64,000 nucleotides of DNA from Phycisphaerae bacterium. GTDB taxonomy: Bacteria; Planctomycetota; Phycisphaerae; UBA1845. A model generated the notes under the pieces. It did not search any database and had not been told where the DNA came from. It saw nothing but the letters and a program-made list of their open reading frames with translations. A program made the position numbers and the translations under genes. Where the stretch lies: the NCBI GenBank assembly GCA_024102815.1, contig JAGFJJ010000072.1:1-64000 (forward strand), written 5' to 3'. Positions 18,493-28,546 of this stretch are shown one piece after another; position 1 is the stretch's first letter; each line of letters opens with the position of its first letter.

Positions 18493-20343
18493 ATGGCCAT
18501 CGAGAAGCGAGACACCCTGCAGCCAGCGCGGCCGGCGCCCCATACCCTTCGATGGGTCGTGGCGGTCATTGGTGGTTTGGCGCTGGTTTCCGCGATCAGC
18601 GTCTTCCTGCTGACGCGAGGTGCAGGCATGCGGCGGATCGCGCAGGTTCCCACGGACGCGCCGGAGATTGTCACGCCGCCCGTTACCGCTCCGGCGATCC
18701 CGTTCACGGACATCACCGAATCCGCCGGCCTGACGTTCGTTCACCAGAATGCGTTCGCCGGCGAGATGCTCCTTCCCGAGACCATGGGCGGCGGCGCGGC
18801 GTTCTTCGATTACGATAACGATGGCGATCCTGATCTGCTGCTGGTCAACGGTGCCGCTTGGCCGTGGAGTGCATCGGCCGATCGCCTGCCGCCCGGACCG
18901 GCGCTGTATCAAAACGACGGTACCGGTCGCTTCACCGATGTATCCGCTTCGGCCGGTCTGCCGCGGGACTACTTCGGCACCGGTGTGGCCTGCGGCGATT
19001 TCGACGGCGATGGGAAGGTGGATCTCTTTCTTTCCGCACTGGGTCCCAATCATCTCCTTCATAACCTCGGCCATGGCCGGTTCGAGGAAGTGACCGATGC
19101 GGCCGGCGTCGCGGGCGAAGCGGATGCGTGGAGTACGTCGGCCGGTTTCTTCGACTACGATCGCGACGGCGACCTTGACTTGTTCGTCGCGAATTACGCC
19201 CGGTGGTCTCCGGAGGCCGATCGCCAATCGAAACATGCATCGCCAAGAGACGTTGCCGCGTACGGCGGGGCGGCAGATCTGCCCGGCCGGAACAGTTACC
19301 TGTATCGCAATGAGGGCGGTGGTCAATTCACCGACGTCTCGAGCGAGGCAGGTATCGACGTGTTCGATCCTGAAACCAAAGTTCCGCTGGGCAAGGCACT
19401 GGCGGTGACGTTCCTGGACATCAGTCGCGACGGGTGGCTGGACATTTTCGTCACCAACGATGGGGTTCGCGACTTCGTATTTCTCAACATGGGGGACGGC
19501 ACCTTTGCGGAGCGGGGGGCGCTCTTCGGGCTTGGTGATCCGGGCGAAGCGACCAAGAAGTCGCACGGCGTCAGCGCGGGGTACTATCGCGATGATGAGG
19601 CGATCGGCGTGCTTGTCGGTCGCGCGGCGGGGGAAACCGTGGCCCTGAATGTCTCCCGCGGGGAACGCGTGCTTTTCAGTGATGACGCGGTGCTCGAGGG
19701 CTTGGGCTCGGCGACGATCCCCGCCAATACGTTCGGGGCACTGTTTCTCGATGCCGATCTGGACGGGCGATTGGACGTGCTTCTCGCCAACGGACACACC
19801 GAGCCCAACATCGCCGAGATCGAGCCCGGGCAGGTGTACGAACAGCCCAGCCAGCTTTTCTGGAATGCGGGACGGTCGCCGCTCGGATCATTCATTCAGG
19901 TTCCGCCGGAATTGACCGGCGATCTCGCCGAGGCCCGCGTGGGTCGCGCCGCGGCCACGGCCGATATTGACGGCGACGGCGACCTCGACGTGATCATCAC
20001 TCAGCCCGGGCGCCGGGCGGTTCTGCTTCGTAACGATCAGTCCCTCGGGCACAACTGGCTTCGCGTCGCGCTGGTCGGAAGGGAAGGCAACACCGAGGCA
20101 ATCGGCGCGCTGGTCGAAGTGATCGCGGGCGGCGTGACCCAGCGGCGGCGGGCTATGCCCACGCGAAGTTACCTGGCCCAGGTGGAGGCGACCGTTACCT
20201 TTGGATTGGGCGAGATGCAATCTGTGAAATTGGTGCGGATAATCTGGCCCGACGATTCGGTCTCGGAACTTGCTCAGCCCGACGTGAACCGGGTCATCAC
20301 GGTTCATCAACCCGACGAGCCTCCGCCGGCGCCGACGAACTGA
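18493..20343 (+). CDS. CRTAC1/ASPIC-UnbV family FG-GAP repeat protein
   Basis: 616 residues. An N-terminal membrane anchor (about 22-43) is followed by a beta-propeller of FG-GAP/VCBS repeats with calcium-binding D-x-D-x-D-G-D loops: GGGAAFFDYDNDGDPDLLL, CGDFDGDGKVDLFL, FFDYDRDGDLDLFV and ATADIDGDGDLDVII. The C-terminal ASPIC/UnbV domain (about 515-600) contains NWLRVALVGREGNTEAIGA and LVRIIWPDDSV. It is exported and membrane-tethered. The family's role is unclear; it is often near TPR proteins or kinases. The Ser/Thr kinase gene follows 130 bp downstream. Confidence 0.85.
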   Translation: MAIEKRDTLQPARPAPHTLRWVVAVIGGLALVSAISVFLLTRGAGMRRIAQVPTDAPEIVTPPVTAPAIPFTDITESAGLTFVHQNAFAGEMLLPETMGGGAAFFDYDNDGDPDLLLVNGAAWPWSASADRLPPGPALYQNDGTGRFTDVSASAGLPRDYFGTGVACGDFDGDGKVDLFLSALGPNHLLHNLGHGRFEEVTDAAGVAGEADAWSTSAGFFDYDRDGDLDLFVANYARWSPEADRQSKHASPRDVAAYGGAADLPGRNSYLYRNEGGGQFTDVSSEAGIDVFDPETKVPLGKALAVTFLDISRDGWLDIFVTNDGVRDFVFLNMGDGTFAERGALFGLGDPGEATKKSHGVSAGYYRDDEAIGVLVGRAAGETVALNVSRGERVLFSDDAVLEGLGSATIPANTFGALFLDADLDGRLDVLLANGHTEPNIAEIEPGQVYEQPSQLFWNAGRSPLGSFIQVPPELTGDLAEARVGRAAATADIDGDGDLDVIITQPGRRAVLLRNDQSLGHNWLRVALVGREGNTEAIGALVEVIAGGVTQRRRAMPTRSYLAQVEATVTFGLGEMQSVKLVRIIWPDDSVSELAQPDVNRVITVHQPDEPPPAPTN

Positions 20344-20476
20344 GTCCTGAGCCGGCGCTACCAACTTGAAATCCAAAGTCGAACTCTATTGCCGGATAAA
20401 GCCTTGCTTGTATTCTGGCTGTCGCGTCCGTTAGAATTACGCTCGAAGAACCGGACAAGCGCCTACGTGTCATCGA

Positions 20477-22741
20477 GTGAATTCGAGGCGGGCCGTGTCG
20501 AAGGACTCCGAGCAACCCGACCATCCCCCGGCCGAGCCAACAGACGATTCGTTGGATACTTCCGATGTTCGCGTAGGGAAGGCGATCAACCGGGAGATCG
20601 ACGCCGGGATCGATGATCGCGAAGCTTCCACCGTTTCGCGCATCGATTCGCCCGGCTCTCCAGCGGAGATTGCGGATCTCCTGCGAGTCGCCGGGATGAT
20701 ACGCGGTGGCCGGGATCCGCTGGCTGATCTCGTTCGTCTGGGCATCGTCCAACCTTGTACTGACGGGTCGGAGCTACGTCTGGACAAATACAAGATCCTC
20801 GGCCTCCTCGGGGAGGGTGGAATGGGGATCGTGCTCGCAGCTGAGGATACCAAGCTCCATCGGCAACTCGCTATCAAGGTACTTCGTCCTGACGTCGCCC
20901 GAAGTCCCGCGGCCATACCCCGGTTTTTCCGGGAAGCCCGTGCGATCGCTGCGCTCGCCCACCCGAACGTGGTATCGATTCACGCCGTGGGCGAGGCGGG
21001 CGGTCTGCCATGGTATGCCATGCAGTTCGTGCGTGGACCCACCGTGGCCCAATGGGTACGGCGACACGGTCCCCGCCCGGCTGAGTCCGTTCGAAAGATC
21101 GCCGTCGGTATGTTCAGGGGTTTGCGCGTGATACACGATGCCGGGATCGTCCATCGGGACATCAAGTCTTCGAACCTGCTTCTGGAGGGCATAGGGCCGG
21201 AGGACACGGAGGTTGATGGTCCGGATCGGGTAAAGATCGCCGACTTTGGTCTTGTGCGTTGGCAGGAGAGTCAAACGCAGCTCACGATCAGCGACAATGT
21301 ACTGGGAACCCCCGAGTACATGAGCCCGGAACAGGCGCGCGGTGGAGAAGGCCTCGACCACCGCACGGACCTGTACTCCGCAGGAGTCGTCCTGTACGAA
21401 TTGATCACGGGTAAGAACCCATTCCGATCCGGCTCGGCCGCAGCGGTCTTGCATCGCATCCAGAATGAACGGCCGGACGACCCCCGATTGCTCCTATCTC
21501 AAGTGGATGATGCTCTTGCGGACCTTGTAGTCAACCTCGTGGAGAAAGAACCGTGGGATCGGCCGTCGTCGGCGGAGCAGGTCCTCGACATTCTGGAATC
21601 CGGCGCGCGGATTCGATCGCCGAGAAAACGTCGCGTGCGGCGGAAGGTCGTTTATTGGTTCTTGGCCATGGTGATTGCGACGATCGGCGTGGCGTTCGGC
21701 GTGCGCCGCAGCCTGGTGAGCCAATCGGTATCGAGAATAAGCGCGATCCGGGTGGAAAAGACTGATGAGGGCGGTGCTGCGAGCACGGTACTTGTGAGGT
21801 TCGGGGATGATGCCGAATGGAAGGTATTCAAGTCGTTCAAGGACAGGGTATATCCCGCGATAGTCGATCTGAACGGTCAAGGCAGTCAGATAGTTGTAGT
21901 CGGGACGGCACCGCCCGTGGGAGATGATTGCTTGTTTGCGTACTCGACGAGCGGCGAGCAACTCTGGTCGTTACCAATGTCTGATGGTCGTCAGTGGCCG
22001 GATAACGGCCCAGCAAGCATCTGGTCATGTGAGGCAATACTCTCCGCGGATCTGGACGGTGTTCCGGGCGACGAGCTGATCGTGGCTTGCACCGATCTTA
22101 TCCAGTACCCGTCACGACTTTCGGTGATCGATCCGCGTACCCGCGAGGTACGCTCGAACTTCTGGCATTTTGGACGCTTTGCGGGCATGTTTGTCTCGAC
22201 TGACTTCTTCGGCGCAGGCAGGCATGCCATCGTCGCCTGGGGTCACAACAACAAGCTGGACGGCTTCGATGGTGATCCCCTGCCGGGGGATGATCCGCCG
22301 CGCACCGGGTACGACATTGTGAAATTCGTGATGATTGTTGATCCGCTCGAAATGAGTGGGCTCGGCCCGCCGCGGACTCGCCGCCTGCCCGATCTGGCAG
22401 CCGCCACGCCTTACGCCTATGCCTTTCTGGATACTCCGATCTCGCTCAAGCACCGCATTCGGCCAATGCACGCCTGGGAGGTGGAACGGTATCCCGCTGA
22501 TTCTGAACTGGCCGACTTGAAATCGGTGACTCCTTCAACTGTTCCTTCCGATTCCTCTGTAGCACCCTGGTTCCGCGTTACTCTCGAGGATAGCACCGCG
22601 GGGCTTAGCCCCTCCCTCTACTTGGATCGCCATCTGGATTTTCACTACACGATTGCAGCCCGGCCTGCAGCGGAGACGGATGCATTCTGGCGCGAGCGGT
22701 GGAAGGTGGTCATGCGGGAGGGGAAATACGTGGGTGATTGA
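20477..22741 (+). CDS. PknB-type Ser/Thr protein kinase with extracytoplasmic domain
   Basis: 754 residues. The kinase domain spans about 105-370: Gly-rich loop LLGEGGMGIVL, Lys in AIKVL (about 133), catalytic HRDIKSSNLL (about 227), DFG in IADFGLV and the activation segment GTPEYMSPEQARGG. A basic stretch precedes one transmembrane helix (about 390-410, YWFLAMVIATIGVAFGV). The outer ~340 residues show FG-GAP-like strands (LSADLDGVPGDELIVAC, DLNGQGSQIVVV), perhaps a ligand-sensing propeller. The start is GTG 20477 or GTG 20495. An ECF sigma factor lies nearby on the opposite strand, a common planctomycete pairing. Confidence 0.87.
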   Translation: MNSRRAVSKDSEQPDHPPAEPTDDSLDTSDVRVGKAINREIDAGIDDREASTVSRIDSPGSPAEIADLLRVAGMIRGGRDPLADLVRLGIVQPCTDGSELRLDKYKILGLLGEGGMGIVLAAEDTKLHRQLAIKVLRPDVARSPAAIPRFFREARAIAALAHPNVVSIHAVGEAGGLPWYAMQFVRGPTVAQWVRRHGPRPAESVRKIAVGMFRGLRVIHDAGIVHRDIKSSNLLLEGIGPEDTEVDGPDRVKIADFGLVRWQESQTQLTISDNVLGTPEYMSPEQARGGEGLDHRTDLYSAGVVLYELITGKNPFRSGSAAAVLHRIQNERPDDPRLLLSQVDDALADLVVNLVEKEPWDRPSSAEQVLDILESGARIRSPRKRRVRRKVVYWFLAMVIATIGVAFGVRRSLVSQSVSRISAIRVEKTDEGGAASTVLVRFGDDAEWKVFKSFKDRVYPAIVDLNGQGSQIVVVGTAPPVGDDCLFAYSTSGEQLWSLPMSDGRQWPDNGPASIWSCEAILSADLDGVPGDELIVACTDLIQYPSRLSVIDPRTREVRSNFWHFGRFAGMFVSTDFFGAGRHAIVAWGHNNKLDGFDGDPLPGDDPPRTGYDIVKFVMIVDPLEMSGLGPPRTRRLPDLAAATPYAYAFLDTPISLKHRIRPMHAWEVERYPADSELADLKSVTPSTVPSDSSVAPWFRVTLEDSTAGLSPSLYLDRHLDFHYTIAARPAAETDAFWRERWKVVMREGKYVGD

Positions 22742-22771
22742 GGAACTTCAAGTCCGCCGTCCATTAGAAAA

Positions 22772-22798
22772 GAGCGCATCGCATTAAGCAATGCGCTC
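22772..22798. terminator. Hairpin after the kinase gene
   Basis: GAGCGCAT (22772-22779) pairs with ATGCGCTC (22791-22798) 31 bp after the kinase stop. There is no T-run, so termination is only suggested by position and stem. Confidence 0.4.
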
Positions 22799-22868
22799 GA
22801 GGCGGTACGGAAGCTGGGCGTGTTGGGTGGTTTCAGGTTCTTCAGTTTCTGCATGGCGCCGGCGGACT

Positions 22869-23126
22869 TCAGGAGGCGCGGGTCTCGCTGTTATCGTCAC
22901 CGTCCAATTCCTCCAGGGTTGCGAGATCGGCGGCCGCGAGTCGTACCGGATCCTGCCCCTGCCTGACGGCCCAGAGCGCTCCGCACTGGCTACACTCCAG
23001 TAACAGGAAGCGGCTCGACAGCCTCACCGGCGCCGCATAAAAGACGGCGCAGGCGCATTGGCCGGGCGATTCATGCGATTCCGCTCCGTCCCGCAGATTC
23101 CGCTCCTTCTGGGGCCGGTCATCCAT
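22869..23126 (-). CDS. Small protein with Cys pairs, unknown function
   Basis: 85 residues from ATG 23126, which has GAGGAAA about 9 bases upstream. The protein has CAC near residue 24 and CSQCG near residue 46, possible metal ligands, separated by a hydrophobic stretch, and an acidic tail (LEELDGDDNSE). It sits between the kinase and the ECF sigma gene and reads in the same direction as the sigma gene. I do not recognise the family. A longer version could start with GTG at 23156. Confidence 0.45.
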   Translation of the reverse strand: MDDRPQKERNLRDGAESHESPGQCACAVFYAAPVRLSSRFLLLECSQCGALWAVRQGQDPVRLAAADLATLEELDGDDNSETRAS

Positions 23127-23432
23127 TCTCGCTATTTCCTCAGCAGCAACAGGCACGGTTTCGTTCCCCCTCTACTCTCTAAACGTAAAACGACATCGGT
23201 TCTGTCGCGCAACGCGAAAAATTCTTGCGTGGCCAATGGGCTCGATTTTCTGGGGGAAGGGCGCGAGCAGGGATCGTACCGATGTCACCATGGTGTCCGG
23301 AATTGCGGCGCCCGGGTCGGCTGTCCAAAGATTGGCGACCTGCCGTCTGCCGCCTCAGGACTTTGGGACCGCGATTGCTCCCCGGCTGCGAATTGGCACC
23401 GGGCGGGCGTCAGGTTTGAGAATCGAGCCATT

Positions 23433-24062
23433 TCACATCGCCGAGCGTGACAGATAATGGCTGGCCGTTTCGAGGTACTGTCGGATTTCGTTGAGCGCCC
23501 GCCGCGTGAGGGCGTGGATAGCGTCCTCGGTGCGGTTCATTTCGGCCGCTGTTTCCGCAACGGAATACTCCTTGAGAAACCGCAAGCGAATCAGTGTCCG
23601 ATGCGCGGGCTTCAGGCGTGCCAGAGCGGTGAGGACGGCCGCGCGGGCCTCTTCGCTTTTTAGCGGTCTGCTGGGGGTGGTTCCTGTGCACGAGAAGAGC
23701 GCGGTCCAATCCCCGCTGTGATCTGAGGCGAAAGGCGCTCCGTCGACATTTCGACGAACGTCGCGGCGCTGGGCATAGCTTTTTCGCCGACAGTCGTGCA
23801 GCGTGTTTCGGGCGATTGTCTCCATCCAGGCATAGAAAGCACTCTCCGAATGGAATTGATGATCCCGTGTTCCCTCAAACGCGGCAATGAACGCATCTTG
23901 AAGAATGTCCTCCGCATCGACGTGTCGGGCTAAGGGTGGTTCCATCTGCCGGGAAATGGCCTGAAGCAAGGGTTTATGCAGACGGATTAGTAGTACTTGA
24001 ATCGCATCGCCATCGCCTTCGCCGGCGCGTCGGAGAACGGACTGGTCGATGGGGGTGTGCAC
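23433..24062 (-). CDS. ECF-type RNA polymerase sigma factor
   Basis: 209 residues. Region 2 contains DAEDILQDAFIAAFEG and FYAWMETIARNTLHDCRR (core binding and -10 recognition). Region 4 contains LIRLRFLKEYSVAETAAEMN followed by the recognition helix around DAIHALTRRALNEIRQYL. The linker of about 45 residues is longer than in many ECF factors. No anti-sigma gene is adjacent. In Planctomycetota such factors are often associated with PknB-like kinases, and one lies 0.7 kb away convergent with it, so control by phosphorylation is a reasonable inference. Confidence 0.85.
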   Translation of the reverse strand: MHTPIDQSVLRRAGEGDGDAIQVLLIRLHKPLLQAISRQMEPPLARHVDAEDILQDAFIAAFEGTRDHQFHSESAFYAWMETIARNTLHDCRRKSYAQRRDVRRNVDGAPFASDHSGDWTALFSCTGTTPSRPLKSEEARAAVLTALARLKPAHRTLIRLRFLKEYSVAETAAEMNRTEDAIHALTRRALNEIRQYLETASHYLSRSAM

Positions 24063-24607
24063 GCATCGCTATTCTACCCACGCCGATGATCGTGGTTCAA
24101 CAGGTGGCTTCGCCCCTCCCGGACTCAGCAGGGTTTGGCGAACGTGCGGCCTACTCGAACCCGTGGACAGGTCAAGTTCAGCATTGCAGCGTTTGGTCCC
24201 TGGATGATGTCCCAGCGCAAGCCTCTATAGGGCCGAGATCCATGGCTTGTTGGTTTTGTGGATCTCTTTAGGCGCACGGTGCAGATGTGTGTGGTGAACG
24301 ACTTCCACCGGATGGCATTGCCACGACAAACAGGGAAGCCGATTCGCTGGGGCCGCTGGATCGCGCGCTGCGCCCGCGTCTCGGCAAGCGTCCTGGACTC
24401 TCGACCGAGCCGACGCACAGGTCCATCGCGGCCGCCTGCCGATCCGCGACCTCCAAATGCGCGTACGGCCGACGGGTCGTACTGCAACGGTGAGAAAACT
24501 TGACATCTTCGATTCAAAGACAAGAATCTCGTTTCGCAACCCGCCACGTCCTCTGGCCGGACTTGGGTCATCAGTATGCGCATTTCCGCGAAATGGGAGG
24601 AGAGACC
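24063..24607. other. Intergenic region upstream of aldehyde dehydrogenase
   Basis: 545 bp between the leftward sigma factor and the rightward dehydrogenase. Frames in this stretch look like shadow coding with no recognisable motif. Promoters for both genes are expected here; none could be assigned with confidence. Confidence 0.35.
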
Positions 24608-26107
24608 ATGACGAGCGCAACAGCGACTGCACCGAACGCAACCAATGCCGCACGAATCAGGCTTACGAAGAACCTTATCGACGGACAATGGCGCGAGGCT
24701 GTTTCCGGGGAGACGTTTGACACGTTTAACCCCGCGACCGGGGAGGTCGTCGCCAAGCCCTGTGCCAGCGACAAGGCCGACATCGACAACGCTGTGCTGG
24801 CCGCTCGCAAGGCGCTCGAGGATGGACCATGGTCCAAGATGAGCGCTCGCGATCGCGGCAAATGTCTCTTCAAACTGGCTGAACTTGTCGAGAAGAATGC
24901 CGACGAGCTGGCCTCGCTTGAAGTGCTTAACAACGGCAAGCCCATCAATGAAGTGAAGTTCGCGGACGTACCGCTCGTGGCGGAGACGTTTCGCTACTTT
25001 GCCGGCTGGTGTGACAAGCTCACGGGCGAAACATTGCCCGTCGACAGAAAGATGGGCAACTTCTTCTGTTATACCAAACGCGAGCCGGTGGGCGTTTGCG
25101 GCCAGATCATTCCCTGGAATTTTCCCATGCTGATGGCGGCATGGAAATGGGGTCCGGCGCTCGCGTGTGGCAATACGCTGGTGCTGAAGCCGGCGGAACA
25201 GACTCCCCTTTCTGCCCTGCGTCTGGGCGAACTCGCCATGGAGGCGGGATTTCCGGCCGGTGTCATTAACATTGTCAACGGCCTGGGCGAAACGGCCGGC
25301 GACGCGCTGGTCAAGCATCCCGATGTCGACAAGATCGCCTTCACCGGGGAGTACAAGACCGCACAGATCATCATGCGGAACGCCGCTGACACGCTCAAGC
25401 GGTTGTCCTTCGAACTCGGCGGGAAGAGTCCCAACGTCGTTTTCGCAGACGCGGATCTGGACTTGGCCGTCCGGGGCGCCATGACCGGCATCTTCTTCAA
25501 CCAGGGGGAAGTGTGTTGCGCCGGTTCCCGTCTCTTCGTGGAGGAGAAGATTCACGATGAGTTCGTGGAGCGGTTCAAAGCGGCGGCCGAGAAGCGGCGC
25601 CTTGGCGACCCTCTGGACCCCAAGACGCATCAGGGTGCCCAGGTGTCCAAGGAGCAGTTCGACAAGATTCTCAAGTACATTGAAATCGGCAAGAACGAGG
25701 ACGGTGCTACCTGTGTCTCCGGAGGCGAGCGTTTCGGGGACAAGGGCTGGTTTGTAAAGCCAACGATTTTCACCAACGTGCGCAACAACATGCGCATCGC
25801 CCAAGAGGAGATTTTTGGCCCAGTCGCGGCCGTCCTGAAATTCAAGGACATGAATGATGTCGTGAAGCAGGCCAATACGACGATGTACGGGCTTGCAGCC
25901 GCGGTATGGACTCGCGACATCACCAAGGCGTTCGCCATCGCCGACGGCGTTCGTGCCGGGACCATATGGGTTAATTGCTACAACACGTTTGATCCGGCAG
26001 CCCCGTTCGGAGGGTACAAGTTCAGTGGTCACGGCCGCGAAAACGGCAAGGACGCCCTAAACCACTACAGCGAAATCAAGACTGTTTGGGTTGATTTGGG
26101 CAAGTAG
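24608..26107 (+). CDS. NAD(P)-dependent aldehyde dehydrogenase
   Basis: 499 residues, the normal length. It oxidises an aldehyde to the acid. Landmarks: [14 protein letters not shown], the cofactor-binding [18 protein letters not shown] and [16 protein letters not shown], catalytic Glu in FELGGKSPN (about 268), catalytic Cys in GEVCCAGSR (about 302), QEEIFGPV and the C-terminal [14 protein letters not shown]. Overall it resembles the betaine/retinal aldehyde dehydrogenase branch. The usual FTGS-(T/E)-x-x-G loop reads FTGEYKTAQ here, an unusual coenzyme-site variant. ATG 24608 follows GGGAGGAGAGACC, an excellent ribosome binding site, which rules out the longer frame from 24500. Confidence 0.92.
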   Translation: MTSATATAPNATNAARIRLTKNLIDGQWREAVSGETFDTFNPATGEVVAKPCASDKADIDNAVLAARKALEDGPWSKMSARDRGKCLFKLAELVEKNADELASLEVLNNGKPINEVKFADVPLVAETFRYFAGWCDKLTGETLPVDRKMGNFFCYTKREPVGVCGQIIPWNFPMLMAAWKWGPALACGNTLVLKPAEQTPLSALRLGELAMEAGFPAGVINIVNGLGETAGDALVKHPDVDKIAFTGEYKTAQIIMRNAADTLKRLSFELGGKSPNVVFADADLDLAVRGAMTGIFFNQGEVCCAGSRLFVEEKIHDEFVERFKAAAEKRRLGDPLDPKTHQGAQVSKEQFDKILKYIEIGKNEDGATCVSGGERFGDKGWFVKPTIFTNVRNNMRIAQEEIFGPVAAVLKFKDMNDVVKQANTTMYGLAAAVWTRDITKAFAIADGVRAGTIWVNCYNTFDPAAPFGGYKFSGHGRENGKDALNHYSEIKTVWVDLGK

Positions 26108-26345
26108 CCTCTGCCGTGGTGCAGTGATACGCCCGATGCGCCCCTTCATGAACCAGTCACGGTCGAATTCTTCCCCCGGCGTACTACATGATCGGGGGTC
26201 GAGATTCGTGAGCGCCGTGGAAAGGGGCAATTGCGTCGGGATCAGCCCGCATGACTCAAGACCCATGAGACAAGTCGCGCGTACGGCCTTGCCTCATCTG
26301 TGAAGGCCATTTGAAACGGGAGAACGTGTCGGAGGAGAGTGTCCG

Positions 26346-26813
26346 TTGCCCTCGTTCTCAGCACTGCTGATATCCGGCACCAAGCGTCCATACGACTCAT
26401 GGACCTTTGTCGTAGTTCCGGATCACGTAGTGGTCGAACTTGGCTCCAAGCGAGCGTCAGTTCGGGGCACGATCAAAGGAGTCGGATTCCGGGGAACGGT
26501 CAGCCGGGGGGAGGGCATGTATCGGATGCCCGTGCCGCGGGAACTCCAGAAGCAGGCAAAAATAGCCCGTGGTGACAGAGTACGTGTTTTCATGGAGGTC
26601 GACGCCGAACCGCGCCCGATCGACATCCCCCGCGAACTTGAAGAGGTATTCAGCTCAAATCCGGATCTTGCCAAGCGATTCCAGGGCCTTCCACCAGCGC
26701 ACCGCCGCGCGTGGGCGGCTCATATCGCCGACGCCAAGCGCGCTGAGACGCGAATTCGGCGGGCCGCCAAGGCGGCCGCCGGCATCCGCAACAAGAGCTT
26801 CCCGGGAGCGTGA
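26346..26813 (+). CDS. DUF1905 / YdeI-OmdA domain protein
   Basis: 155 residues from a TTG codon preceded by GGAGGAGA at good spacing. The first ~85 residues form a DUF1905-type small barrel (VVVELGSKRASVRGTIKG, FRGTVSRGEGMYRMPVPREL). The C-terminal ~60 residues match the YdeI/OmdA helical motif, PPAHRRAWAAHIADAKRAET followed by R-I-x-x-A. Such proteins are linked in the literature to envelope stress or peptide protection, but the biochemical role is not settled. It stands alone, 240 bp after the dehydrogenase. Confidence 0.75.
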   Translation: MPSFSALLISGTKRPYDSWTFVVVPDHVVVELGSKRASVRGTIKGVGFRGTVSRGEGMYRMPVPRELQKQAKIARGDRVRVFMEVDAEPRPIDIPRELEEVFSSNPDLAKRFQGLPPAHRRAWAAHIADAKRAETRIRRAAKAAAGIRNKSFPGA

Positions 26814-27016
26814 GCTTCTTCCCTTGCCTTGGAAGATCGCCCGCGAGTCCTCTCGCCCCAGGCGAAGGGAGCGGTAAGCGGCTTCTGTGCCGATGGATTT
26901 TTGAACAACTTGATGGGACGTGATGGCGCGACACGAGGCGCGGGAGTTGCCGTGCGGATTGCACCCCGCCCGACTCGTTCCCGGCAAGCTCGCCCGCAAT
27001 CATCGGCGGTCGATTC

Positions 27017-28255
27017 TTACAGTAGTCTGTCGAGGCATTCTATCAGCCGATCGACCTCTTCCATCGAGTTGTAGTGGAGCATGCTAATCCGCACGACACC
27101 GTCTTCAACGTCATGCAGGACGCCCGTCTCGACGAGCGCTTTGCAGAGACGGAAGGCGTAGAAGTGGCCGTAGCGGATGCCAAGCCCTTGTGCATTCGCG
27201 GCCTTGGCGACTTCTTCGGACCGTCGGCTACGGTGAACAAAGCTGATCGTGCTCACTCGCTCTTTGCCGGTTGAGGCGGGTCCAACGAATCGCACGGCCG
27301 GCTTCGTTCGCAGGAATGCGACCACGCGCTCCAGCAGTGCAGCCTCGAGGTCGGTGATGTGTGCGTAGGCCGCATCGATCGCCCTTCGGTAAGGTAGTCG
27401 GTCCGGATCCGCGCCGGCCATCGCCGCCAGATACGGCCAGAGTGCAAGTATCCCCGCGCAGCCTTCGTGCGACGGTCCGCCCGGCTCGAACTTGTAAGGC
27501 ACGGCATCGTGGGGGATAAAGAAGTGGTTCGGTCCGTCCACGTCGGCAAAGGCCTCGTGCGATCCGTACATCGCGGCCATATGCGGCCCGAAGACCTTAT
27601 AGGTCGAGTAGACGTACCAGTCCGCCCGCAGGCCGGATACGTCCATTGCCCGATGGGGTGCATACGCTACGGCGTCAATCACGACACGGGCGCCCGCATT
27701 GTGGGCCAGCCGGATGAACGCCGCCGCGTCCTCGATCCGGCCCAGGAGATTCGAAGCGTGTGGAAATGCCACGATGCGGGTTCGATCGGACAGAAGGGCG
27801 GCCAAGCTTTCCGGAGTCAGTCGCTGGTCCTCGTCCTCAAAGCGCCAGGGCAGAACGCGAAATCCGCGCTCCGCCAGCCGATACCACGGACCGGCATTCG
27901 CCTCGTGCGCGGTTTCCGCCACGATGATTTCGTTTCGGACGCCGGCTCCGGCGTTCGCGTAACAGTCTGCAAGCATGGCGCACAGGACCGTGGTCGACGA
28001 CCCGAAGGCTACTTTGCCCTTGCCCTGCACATTCATGAACAACTCCACGAAGGCATGGGCTCGCTCGACTGTCTCCGTGGAACGGCGTGAGATTTCGTAG
28101 TCGGCGCCCACCTGCGTGTAGGTCGTGAGCATGTAGTTTCGCACGGCATCAGCGACCTGAACCGGCACCTGGGACCCGCCGGCGTTATCAAGGAGCACGT
28201 CCTTGGAGGTCTGAAGCGCGGGAAAGAACCGGCGAATTCTGTCTGTGGTCAGCAT
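27017..28255 (-). CDS. Class V aminotransferase, cysteine desulfurase-like
   Basis: 412 residues from ATG 28255; an in-frame ATG at 28357 would add 34 residues absent from typical members. It is a fold-type I PLP enzyme: N-terminal LDNAGGSQVP, HEANAGPWYRL, DAVAYAPHRAMDV (Asp to pyridine N) and the Schiff-base Lys in YSTYKVFGPHMAAMYG. The C-terminus RISMLHYNSMEEVDRLIE is typical of the VC1184-like cysteine desulfurase-like subfamily. The exact substrate is unknown; no Suf/Isc partners are nearby, so a housekeeping Fe-S role is not supported. Confidence 0.82.
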   Translation of the reverse strand: MLTTDRIRRFFPALQTSKDVLLDNAGGSQVPVQVADAVRNYMLTTYTQVGADYEISRRSTETVERAHAFVELFMNVQGKGKVAFGSSTTVLCAMLADCYANAGAGVRNEIIVAETAHEANAGPWYRLAERGFRVLPWRFEDEDQRLTPESLAALLSDRTRIVAFPHASNLLGRIEDAAAFIRLAHNAGARVVIDAVAYAPHRAMDVSGLRADWYVYSTYKVFGPHMAAMYGSHEAFADVDGPNHFFIPHDAVPYKFEPGGPSHEGCAGILALWPYLAAMAGADPDRLPYRRAIDAAYAHITDLEAALLERVVAFLRTKPAVRFVGPASTGKERVSTISFVHRSRRSEEVAKAANAQGLGIRYGHFYAFRLCKALVETGVLHDVEDGVVRISMLHYNSMEEVDRLIECLDRLL

Positions 28256-28476
28256 GGTCACGGCCTCATCGAAACTCGCGAACGGCAATCGGAGAAGAAA
28301 CAGAGAGTCAGAGTACTCGGGTGGGATGGGGATACAAGACGCAAGTGTCCGAGTCATCCGCCGCGCCCCGGGAATGGCCGGAATGGGGCGTCGTTTTCTG
28401 AGATCCGATCATGCCGTGAATGGCGGGGTGGCATTCCTGCACGCGTCGTCGCGCCCCGCGCGGAGCTTCAAAGCTC

Positions 28477-28514
28477 GCGGCGGGCGGTTCCGATCCAACG
28501 AAACCGCCCGCCGC
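28477..28514. terminator. Strong hairpin between aminotransferase and subtilase genes
   Basis: A perfect 13 bp stem pairs GCGGCGGGCGGTT (28477-28489) with AACCGCCCGCCGC (28502-28514). A second small palindrome, GAGCTTCAAAGCTC, sits just to the left (28463-28476). It lies 32 bp past the subtilase stop and probably ends that leftward transcript. A T-run is missing, so it may act with Rho or only protect the 3' end. Confidence 0.55.
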
Positions 28515-28546
28515 TTCATTAACTCCCGAAGATCAGACCCAAGTCG

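Noticed and set aside
24125-26032. 635-codon open frame antisense to the aldehyde dehydrogenase
   Set aside because: The plus strand encodes a complete enzyme with catalytic residues and a strong ribosome binding site; the antisense frame is a by-product of GC-rich codon use.
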